Below are positions 1 through 4,766 of a stretch of DNA of 6,351 nt, one piece after another; positions within the stretch are counted from its first letter, which is position 1; every line of letters starts with the position of its first letter. The notes under the pieces were generated by a model. That model saw only the letters and a program-made list of their open reading frames with translations, was not told the DNA's origin and ran no database searches. The stretch is from Candidatus Bathyarchaeota archaeon (GTDB taxonomy: Archaea > Thermoproteota > Bathyarchaeia > Bathyarchaeales > SOJC01), in assembly GCA_030608925.1 (NCBI GenBank), contig JAUWDF010000045.1:1-6351 (forward strand), given 5' to 3'. A program made the translations under genes and the position numbers.

Positions 1-3
1 AGT

Positions 4-1224
4 TCAGAAATCTGAAGGTAATTCGTTTACCTTCTGGGGTTCTTTTGCAAAGGTTACTCCACGTCCGCTTTGTAGTTCTTCGGTGTATTGCACTTCGCCA
101 TGAATGTGACAGTTGGATTCCAAGTGTATTTTTTCACCATACAAGTTTCGAGCTGTTGCATCTCTTTCCAATGTAATTGTTTTAGCGTAGATGTCTTCGA
201 CGCTTGCTCTCTTGCTTATCCTGACTTGGTCAGCTTTTATAGTTCCTCGAACTTTGCCTCTTCTTCCTATGCTTACATAGGATGCTTGGACGCCTCTATC
301 AGTTTCAATTGAACCACCAACGGAAACTTTTGATTTTCCGATGGCTTTTCCTGCGTAAAGTCGACCGCCTACTTCGATATTTTCAGCGGTCAGCTCTCCA
401 TCTATTTCAGCAACTCCGCCTACACTCAGCTCTCCAGTTAGTTGCAGTGCGTCAGCTCTCACTTTTCCTCCTACTTCGAGGTCTCCTCCTTCAGCCGTAC
501 CGGAAATCGAAACTGTGCCCCCTACATCAATACTGTCGAATGTAAGGTCTCCTTCAACCTTGAGAATCCCACCAACGTCGATGTCGCCACCTTTACTTTT
601 CCCCTCAAGTTTCACTGTTCCCCCAACATTTATCTCTTCAAACTCTAATGAGTTTCTTGAAACAAAACTGCCCCCAACATCCACTCTAATCACTTTTCCA
701 CCGTTGATTTTTACTGAACCTCCCACATCTATATCTTCTACGTTGACACTTGACTCAATCCTGACTGAACCTCCCACATCAATTCTATGAGATTCAACTT
801 CTCCTCTTGCTCTGAAAGTACCTCCAACGTCTATTTTCTGAGCCGACGTATTGCCTTCAACTTCCATTGTACCTCCGACATCTACATCTCTGACCTTGAG
901 ATCCTTATCTACCTGTAGACTTCTGTCCACGTCTATTCTATCTGCAGTCATATTCCCTGTGACCACTAGACGCCCATCATCAACACTAACTCTGTTTCTT
1001 ATCTGAAGGTCTCCCTTGATTGTGACATCTCCCTCTGCATCTATGTTTTCAGCAGTAAGATCACATTCGAATAGACAGTGTTCTTCCACATACACTGTTC
1101 CTGAAACCTTGACCGATGGGGGTGTTCCTTCACCTCTCACTATTGCATGTCTACCTACCTCAAGATCACCTTCAACATCGTTTAGAGTTGCAGTACTCCT
1201 AGCAGGTATAGAATTGCTTGACAT
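4..1224 (-). CDS. Bactofilin-like polymer-forming beta-helix protein, extended 17-residue coil repeats
   Basis: The 406-residue product is almost entirely a solenoid. From about residue 60 it reads as successive 16-18 residue units, each opening with a short beta strand of the form I/V-D-V-G-G. Twelve such units run through residues 114-316. Before them are degenerate coils at about 14-113, including a longer unit with C50 and C54. After them are coils lacking the GG (317-380), then a polar tail. This pattern matches the right-handed beta-helix of bactofilins, cytoplasmic proteins that polymerise without nucleotide; many bacterial bactofilins have only about six coils, so this rod is two to three times longer. 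I chose ATG 1222-1224 because AGGTG lies 8 nt upstream and a TATA-like box lies at 1261-1267. The frame stays open to a GTG at 1290, adding 22 hydrophobic residues, but that GTG has no SD. The family assignment is by repeat pattern; partner and location are unknown. Confidence 0.75.
   Translation of the reverse strand: MSSNSIPARSTATLNDVEGDLEVGRHAIVRGEGTPPSVKVSGTVYVEEHCLFECDLTAENIDAEGDVTIKGDLQIRNRVSVDDGRLVVTGNMTADRIDVDRSLQVDKDLKVRDVDVGGTMEVEGNTSAQKIDVGGTFRARGEVESHRIDVGGSVRIESSVNVEDIDVGGSVKINGGKVIRVDVGGSFVSRNSLEFEEINVGGTVKLEGKSKGGDIDVGGILKVEGDLTFDSIDVGGTVSISGTAEGGDLEVGGKVRADALQLTGELSVGGVAEIDGELTAENIEVGGRLYAGKAIGKSKVSVGGSIETDRGVQASYVSIGRRGKVRGTIKADQVRISKRASVEDIYAKTITLERDATARNLYGEKIHLESNCHIHGEVQYTEELQSGRGVTFAKEPQKVNELPSDF
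277..885 (-). repeat. Twelve tandem 17-residue (about 51-bp) VGG coil repeats inside the bactofilin-like gene
   Basis: Units begin at protein residues 114, 131, 148, 165, 181, 198, 215, 232, 249, 266, 283 and 300. All are 17 residues except the one at 165, which is 16. The consensus is [I/V/L]-[D/N/E/S]-V-G-G-[S/T]-[V/F]-x-[I/V/A] followed by a variable, mostly polar half. At DNA level the units are diverged through synonymous changes. The best surviving identity is the 17-nt ACTGAACCTCCCACATC at 713-729 and 764-780, exactly 51 bp apart. This indicates old internal duplication maintained by selection on the protein rather than a recent DNA expansion. Confidence 0.9.
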
Positions 1225-1232
1225 TTCGTTTG

Positions 1233-1237
1233 CACCT
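1233..1237 (-). promoter_or_regulatory. Shine-Dalgarno AGGTG for the bactofilin-like gene
   Basis: On the minus strand AGGTG lies 8 nt before ATG 1222-1224 and is complementary to the usual archaeal 16S 3' end. It is the main reason to place the start there rather than at the upstream GTG 1290. Confidence 0.65.
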
Positions 1238-1260
1238 AAGATTAAAAGAAGAATCGCGAC

Positions 1261-1267
1261 TATAAAA
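1261..1267 (-). promoter_or_regulatory. TATA-like box of the bactofilin-like gene
   Basis: TTTTATA on the minus strand is centred about 40 bp upstream of ATG 1224. The usual 25-27 bp offset puts transcription start near 1238, giving a leader of about 14 nt that just contains the AGGTG. The arrangement mirrors that of the divergent KaiC-like gene. If correct, the box lies inside the longer reading frame, so GTG 1290 could not be translated from this promoter. Confidence 0.5.
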
Positions 1268-1296
1268 GGCAACGCACATATAGCATACACCTTTTG

Positions 1297-1315
1297 TAGT
1301 CACAAATTGTGACTA
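1297..1315. promoter_or_regulatory. Perfect 19-bp palindrome, candidate operator
   Basis: TAGTCACAAATTGTGACTA has two perfect 9-bp arms around one central base. It sits in the divergent intergenic region, about 30 bp upstream of the TATA-like box of the minus-strand gene and about 90 bp upstream of the TATA box of the KaiC-like gene. Size and symmetry fit a dimeric winged-helix or Lrp-type regulator site. Its position upstream of the TATA favours activation or an upstream operator for the bactofilin-like gene. The cognate protein is unknown. As RNA it would be a 9-bp stem with a one-base loop, which is sterically poor, so a DNA site is preferred. Confidence 0.6.
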
Positions 1316-1405
1316 TGAAAAGATATTACGACTTGTTTGAAGACATTATAAGGATACTCTGATTACCCTACTACATAATTTCCTGGTCTATTCAATATGC
1401 ATAAC

Positions 1406-1414
1406 CTATAAATA
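1406..1414 (+). promoter_or_regulatory. TATA box of the KaiC-like gene
   Basis: CTATAAATA, centred near 1410, predicts transcription start near 1435-1437. That leaves a leader of about 17 nt that contains the AGGTGA SD just before the TTG start. It is the clearest TATA match in the intergenic region. Confidence 0.6.
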
Positions 1415-1440
1415 TTTCCCGAAGAGTATCTAACTTCTTC

Positions 1441-1446
1441 AGGTGA
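1441..1446 (+). promoter_or_regulatory. Shine-Dalgarno AGGTGA that fixes a TTG start
   Basis: AGGTGA is followed by 6 nt and then TTG 1453-1455. An in-frame TGA at 1447-1449 blocks any earlier start. The next in-frame Met (residue 39) lies beyond the Walker A motif, so TTG is effectively the only viable start. Confidence 0.8.
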
Positions 1447-1452
1447 TGAAAT

Positions 1453-2211
1453 TTGCCTAAGAAAATCGCAACAGGAATTCCAGGCTTGAACGAGCTTGTT
1501 GATGGGGGCTTTCCAGAAGGTCGAGTAATTCTAGTCATCGGTGGACCAGGCACTGGGAAAACAATTATGGCGAGTCAATTTCTTTACAAAGGAATGTATG
1601 AAGATAACGAAAACGGAATATTCGTCAGTTTAGATGAGCGCAAAGAGCACTTTTTCTCTGAAATGCTTCAATTTGGCAGAGACTTTCAAAAAGCAGAAGC
1701 TGAAAGAAAATTCGCCTTTCTCGATGCCACTCGAATGTCCCGAGTACTTATGCTAAAAGAGAAACTCTTCAAAGAGGAATCTCGCAGCTTACGCGGAAAG
1801 CAACTTTCAATGGATAGACTAATTGAAGATTTTCAGGTAAAGATAGCTGCCATTGGAGCAAAAAGAGTCGTGGTGGATACTCTTGCTGCCCTTGTTTACA
1901 GATTTCCAGATCCAATAGAACGCAGAACAGCGATGTTAGATTTGATCGAATCGCTAGCAGACTTGAACGTGACATGTCTGGTAACCACTGAACTAGGACG
2001 TTTAAGCCTTGAAAGAAATGCCTTGGAAGAAGAATTCCTTGTACACGGAGTCATTATGATGCAAACTCTCTTTTCAGGAGGAACAACAACAAGAGCAATA
2101 CAAGTTGAGAAAATGAGAGGCGCTAAAGTTAATCCTAGCCTCGTACCCTACTCAATAGACCAGAATGGGATTGAAGTATTCCCGAACATGCCATTGTTTG
2201 GAGAGCAATAG
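1453..2211 (+). CDS. Single-domain KaiC-like (RecA-superfamily) ATPase
   Basis: The 252-residue cytosolic protein has the KaiC signature throughout. It opens with a T-G-I-P-G-L-N-E-L-V-D-G-G-F-P-E-G motif at 7-23. Walker A is GGPGTGKT at 30-37. D61-E62 sit where KaiC carries its paired catalytic glutamates. The Walker B strand is VVVD, ending at D142. KMRG lies at 220-223, followed by a PYSID...GIEVFP terminal strand (232-244). The histidine often seen after KMRG is absent. Length is typical of archaeal stand-alone KaiC paralogues, which lack the second domain and the phosphorylation tail of cyanobacterial KaiC, so a clock role is not implied. ATP binding and probably oligomerisation are expected from the family; the client is unknown. 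The gene is divergent from the bactofilin-like gene and convergent with a gene for a degenerate KaiC domain. Confidence 0.88.
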   Translation: MPKKIATGIPGLNELVDGGFPEGRVILVIGGPGTGKTIMASQFLYKGMYEDNENGIFVSLDERKEHFFSEMLQFGRDFQKAEAERKFAFLDATRMSRVLMLKEKLFKEESRSLRGKQLSMDRLIEDFQVKIAAIGAKRVVVDTLAALVYRFPDPIERRTAMLDLIESLADLNVTCLVTTELGRLSLERNALEEEFLVHGVIMMQTLFSGGTTTRAIQVEKMRGAKVNPSLVPYSIDQNGIEVFPNMPLFGEQ

Positions 2212-2254
2212 AAAAAAATTTAAAGTTTACAGATTAAACATCGCTATAGAGCGA
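2212..2254 (-). terminator. Convergent spacer with hairpin and oligo-T tract, likely terminator
   Basis: Downstream of the minus-strand stop (2256-2258) lies a small hairpin at 2241-2254, with TCGCT and AGCGA arms around a 4-nt loop. About 20 nt further on, the minus strand carries seven Ts (2212-2218). Archaeal polymerase terminates at oligo-T, so this tract suits the minus-strand gene. The plus-strand KaiC-like gene has only the weak stem followed by a T/C-rich stretch (2256-2270), so its terminator is less clear. Confidence 0.4.
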
Positions 2255-2255
2255 A

Positions 2256-3632
2256 TTAACTTTCTCTATTACGTAGAAGCTTATCTTTGACCAGTGGCAT
2301 CTCATTTTCCAAATATCTTTGGTTAATCATTTTTCTAATTCTCAGATGTTTCTTCTGCCCCTTCTTGGTTTCCTTCTCAAAGATGTTTATCTCACCGTTA
2401 AAAATACCCAGCAGTGCTTGAACCTCTTCTGGTGAGTGCATTTGAGGATTCATTACTGCTAATGTGGTGAACCCCTTTGACCTCAACTCTGGCATTAATC
2501 CAGTTAGCCATCTTCTTGTTTGAATTGCGTGATGCTGCAGCAAGACATCTGAGATAATTTCTATACAAGCTCTCCTTGGTCTTATGGGTTGTCCCAATTT
2601 TCGCAAGGTTGACGTCAAAGCGATGTTAATATCGGTTAAATTTTCTACTCCTTTGAGCTTGAATACATTTGGTGACGTTTTTATCATAGTGTCTGCTTGA
2701 GGGTTGCATATGAAAAGGTAGAAACTTGACTGAAAATTATTGACAAGGCTCTCAACTTCACTTGCTTCTACAGTTACATAGAATGTGATTTGGTTTTCTT
2801 TTGTCCCAGCTTCAAGAAACTTCTTGACTAGAAGATCTCTTTCATCGCATGAAATCGAAGTTAAGATTATTGTATAGTTCTCTGGAATACCGCCGAGTAG
2901 CAGTCTGTCAAGGTCTCTGTATCCGCTACTGATGCGAGTGATGACGTCAATTCGTGAAACATCGATCAACACTTGTTTAGGCTCTGATAGCAACTGGTCA
3001 CCCTTTTCGTTTTCAAACAAGAATCTTGGCTTAAAACCGAAAGTACCTTCTTTAGGACTTTTCAGCGTAAATCCGATTTTTTCGGTCGTAAGGGGGGCAA
3101 GACGTATTCTGTTGATTCTAAGGTTTGAGCCCTCTACTTTACTATCATCTGGTTTAGAAGCGACTTCGAAGCCTGATGGGAGAAAATCATTAACTTCAGT
3201 TAAGAAGATGGGTTCTGGACTCGAATTACTGAGTTCAATCTCGATGTCAATGTCCTCGTCTACTCTAATTTTTTTTGTAGGAAGATTTATCGTTGCCTGT
3301 ATTTGACTTGCCTGTTTTTCATTTCCATAACTCCCTGCTGGCTTAAATGGCTCTGGAGTAGCTTTTTCGTCGAGAGCGGCAAATAGCTTTCGCATATGTC
3401 TGAAGGCTTCTATGTACTCTAAACCTCGCTTAGTAATTCTATAGATGGATGAATCATGGATCTTTTCTTCCCTCAGAAATCCTCTAGAAGACAGGAAAGT
3501 TAGGGATCTCTTGGCTCTGTCAACAGGTAAATTTGCGCCATAGGAAGCTCTGGTCAACCTGCAGGAGCCCCTCCTAGCAACTATGTCCAATAATTCAGCG
3601 TATATTTCATACCTTGTTCTTCGCTTTGCCAA
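2256..3632 (-). CDS. Winged-helix / beta-sandwich / degenerate KaiC-like domain fusion protein
   Basis: The 458-residue protein has three parts. Residues 1-85 resemble an archaeal winged helix of the HTH_45 type: helix YEIYAELLDIVARRG, a helix at 36-50, then a wing and YRITKRGLEYIEAF. Residues about 109-225 are strand-rich and resemble an Ig-like/CARDB sandwich. Residues 228-440 align with KaiC: S-G-Y-R-D-L-D-R-L-L-L-G-G-I-P-E at 236-251 is the canonical entry. However, the P-loop position reads TSISCDERD (258-266), with no GxxGxGKT lysine, and the Walker B position has E rather than D (ACIEIISD). A terminal RIRKM echoes the KMR motif. It is probably a nucleotide-independent regulator or scaffold. 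TTG 3630-3632 is chosen because an in-frame TGA lies six codons upstream; GGAG motifs lie 3 and 10 nt away. It overlaps the UPF0104 gene by 26 nt, suggesting co-transcription. Target sites are unknown. Confidence 0.75.
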   Translation of the reverse strand: MAKRRTRYEIYAELLDIVARRGSCRLTRASYGANLPVDRAKRSLTFLSSRGFLREEKIHDSSIYRITKRGLEYIEAFRHMRKLFAALDEKATPEPFKPAGSYGNEKQASQIQATINLPTKKIRVDEDIDIEIELSNSSPEPIFLTEVNDFLPSGFEVASKPDDSKVEGSNLRINRIRLAPLTTEKIGFTLKSPKEGTFGFKPRFLFENEKGDQLLSEPKQVLIDVSRIDVITRISSGYRDLDRLLLGGIPENYTIILTSISCDERDLLVKKFLEAGTKENQITFYVTVEASEVESLVNNFQSSFYLFICNPQADTMIKTSPNVFKLKGVENLTDINIALTSTLRKLGQPIRPRRACIEIISDVLLQHHAIQTRRWLTGLMPELRSKGFTTLAVMNPQMHSPEEVQALLGIFNGEINIFEKETKKGQKKHLRIRKMINQRYLENEMPLVKDKLLRNRES

Positions 3633-4689
3633 AAACTCCAGTCTCCATCAAGCTCTTAACTCCTAGCCATTGAACTGCAGCAAATCCTACAAAAAGATTC
3701 AACCATACAGTTAAAATCCTTGTGAGGAAAGTGGCTGCAGCACTTATGCTTTGTGGTATACCGAATAGATTAAAGAGGGTCGTCATTATTATGTCAGGTA
3801 ATCCTACCTCAGCTGGAATTCCAATTGGAATTGATTTAATTGCTACTAAGAGAGTGTAAACCACAACGATTTTGAGCAAGAAAGCTGGCAAATTGGTTTC
3901 AACATATCCAATGGAAACGAACACTAGGAAAACAACTATGAAGCGGGAAAGTGATGAGAGAATATGGAATAAAACTGGGAGAAGTAATCTTCTGGGTTCA
4001 GAACCAAAAATTCTTAATGATTCGTAGAAATCTCTCATTGCTTTAATAATACTGGGTTGGAAACGTTCCAGTTGAAAGCGTCCTCTGGTCACTCTCTCCG
4101 CAAAATGTAAAACTTTGATGACTAGTTTCTCCGTCCATTTTTCCTTGACGCAAAGTATTATTATGAATATGAAAGCAATAGCGCTCAGAATGGCGATTGC
4201 TCCAAGGATTTGGAGCATCAAGCCTGATATGGTAAAATCCAGGGTAAGTAGCCCGAGGAAAGCTAGGAATAGAACTGTAGTGGTGGCAATTGTACCCATA
4301 ATACGCTGACCTACTAGCGAAGCAATGACTTGCCCAGGATTTACGTCTGTATCATTTGATACAAGATAAGTCTTAACAATTTCTCCGCTAACGGACTCCG
4401 CTGGAACAAGAAGATCTGCAAAGATTCCGATTAACACGAAAACAAAGGCTTTCTTTAAAGGTATCCTGACTGAGAGAAGTAACAGAAGGTGCTGCCAGGT
4501 CAGGGTGAAAAAGGTTGTGCCCAAGAATAGAATTAGTGCAGCTGACAAATAGATGGGAAGATTTACGCTTCTGATTATGTGGATCATTTCTTGAATATCC
4601 ACAAATATCACTAAATATGCAATAAACGCTAGAATGCCAATTACAAGGAAGGGGATAGTTCTTAGTAATATTCTTCGTCTTTCATTCAT
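3607..4689 (-). CDS. UPF0104 / lysylphosphatidylglycerol synthase TM-domain family membrane protein
   Basis: The 360-residue integral membrane protein has about seven or eight hydrophobic spans, at roughly 12-30, 46-72, 81-96, 133-150, 157-181, 235-261, 269-289 and 316-342. Two family landmarks are visible: VPAESVSGEIVKTYL (95-109), equivalent to the conserved P-x-x-x-G-E-x-x-R/K motif, and IPIGIPAEVGLPD (287-299), equivalent to the P-x-x-I-G-x-x-E/D loop. It lacks the soluble aminoacyl-transferase half of bacterial MprF, so lysyl-PG synthesis is not implied. Archaeal members are poorly characterised and are usually linked to lipid or glycolipid handling. I chose ATG 4687-4689, with a weak GGAAG 8 nt upstream. 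The frame continues open to TTG 4731, which would add 14 residues with a hydrophobic, Phe-rich start; that start is less likely but not excluded. It follows pyrG by 77 bp on the same strand and overlaps the next gene by 26 nt. Confidence 0.8.
   Translation of the reverse strand: MNERRRILLRTIPFLVIGILAFIAYLVIFVDIQEMIHIIRSVNLPIYLSAALILFLGTTFFTLTWQHLLLLLSVRIPLKKAFVFVLIGIFADLLVPAESVSGEIVKTYLVSNDTDVNPGQVIASLVGQRIMGTIATTTVLFLAFLGLLTLDFTISGLMLQILGAIAILSAIAFIFIIILCVKEKWTEKLVIKVLHFAERVTRGRFQLERFQPSIIKAMRDFYESLRIFGSEPRRLLLPVLFHILSSLSRFIVVFLVFVSIGYVETNLPAFLLKIVVVYTLLVAIKSIPIGIPAEVGLPDIIMTTLFNLFGIPQSISAAATFLTRILTVWLNLFVGFAAVQWLGVKSLMETGVFGKAKNKV
3636..3646 (-). promoter_or_regulatory. Paired GGAG ribosome-binding motifs before a TTG start
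   Basis: On the minus strand GGAG occurs twice, at 3643-3646 (10 nt from TTG 3632) and at 3636-3639 (3 nt away). Both are inside the 3' end of the UPF0104 gene. The farther copy has the more workable spacing. They support translation starting at this TTG, since the in-frame TGA is close upstream. Confidence 0.4.
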
Positions 4690-4720
4690 CAGCTTGGCTT
4701 CCAATATGAAAAAGGAAGGG

Positions 4721-4727
4721 AAAAAAA
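4721..4727 (-). terminator. Oligo-T tract downstream of pyrG
   Basis: Seven Ts on the minus strand lie about 40 nt past the pyrG stop, followed by more T/C-rich sequence, with no strong stem. Oligo-T can terminate archaeal RNA polymerase. The tract also lies close to the expected start site of a possible UPF0104 promoter, so the call is tentative; pyrG and UPF0104 could equally be one transcript. Confidence 0.3.
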
Positions 4728-4737
4728 GCAATCTATC

Positions 4738-4745
4738 GTTTTATC
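4738..4745 (-). promoter_or_regulatory. Weak TATA-like element before the UPF0104 gene
   Basis: GATAAAAC on the minus strand lies about 50 bp upstream of ATG 4689 and would place transcription start near 4717. The match is poor and the surrounding sequence is AT-rich, so it may be chance. Confidence 0.22.
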
Positions 4746-4766
4746 AAACGCTCCCCATTAATTTCA

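Noticed and set aside
88..790. Several plus-strand open frames antisense to the bactofilin-like gene
   Set aside because: They are by-products of the repetitive, biased codon pattern on the opposite strand. They have no convincing SD and no recognisable protein features.
1261..1268. TATAAAAG read on the plus strand as a promoter for the KaiC-like gene
   Set aside because: It is about 190 bp from the TTG start, while a better-placed TATAAATA lies at 1407-1414. It fits the minus-strand gene instead.
1396..1403. TATGCATA 8-bp palindrome just upstream of the KaiC-like TATA box
   Set aside because: It is short and made of common AT-rich words in an AT-rich intergenic region, so it is not distinguishable from chance.
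1446..1460. Four-residue ORF (MKFA) before the KaiC-like gene as a leader peptide gene
   Set aside because: Its ATG overlaps the SD, leaving no spacing for initiation, and it is too short to support as a gene.
1769..1975. Minus-strand open frame inside the KaiC-like gene
   Set aside because: It lies wholly antisense to a gene with intact Walker motifs and shows no features of its own.
2932..3306. 124-residue plus-strand open frame inside the winged-helix/pseudo-KaiC gene
   Set aside because: It is antisense to a gene with clear domain structure, and its composition is that of a shadow frame.
4690..4731. Upstream TTG start of the UPF0104 gene adding 14 residues
   Set aside because: There is no SD before TTG 4731 and the segment is a T-rich tract read as Phe/Leu codons. 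ATG 4689 followed by a basic MNERRR start fits a membrane protein better, though this is not proven.
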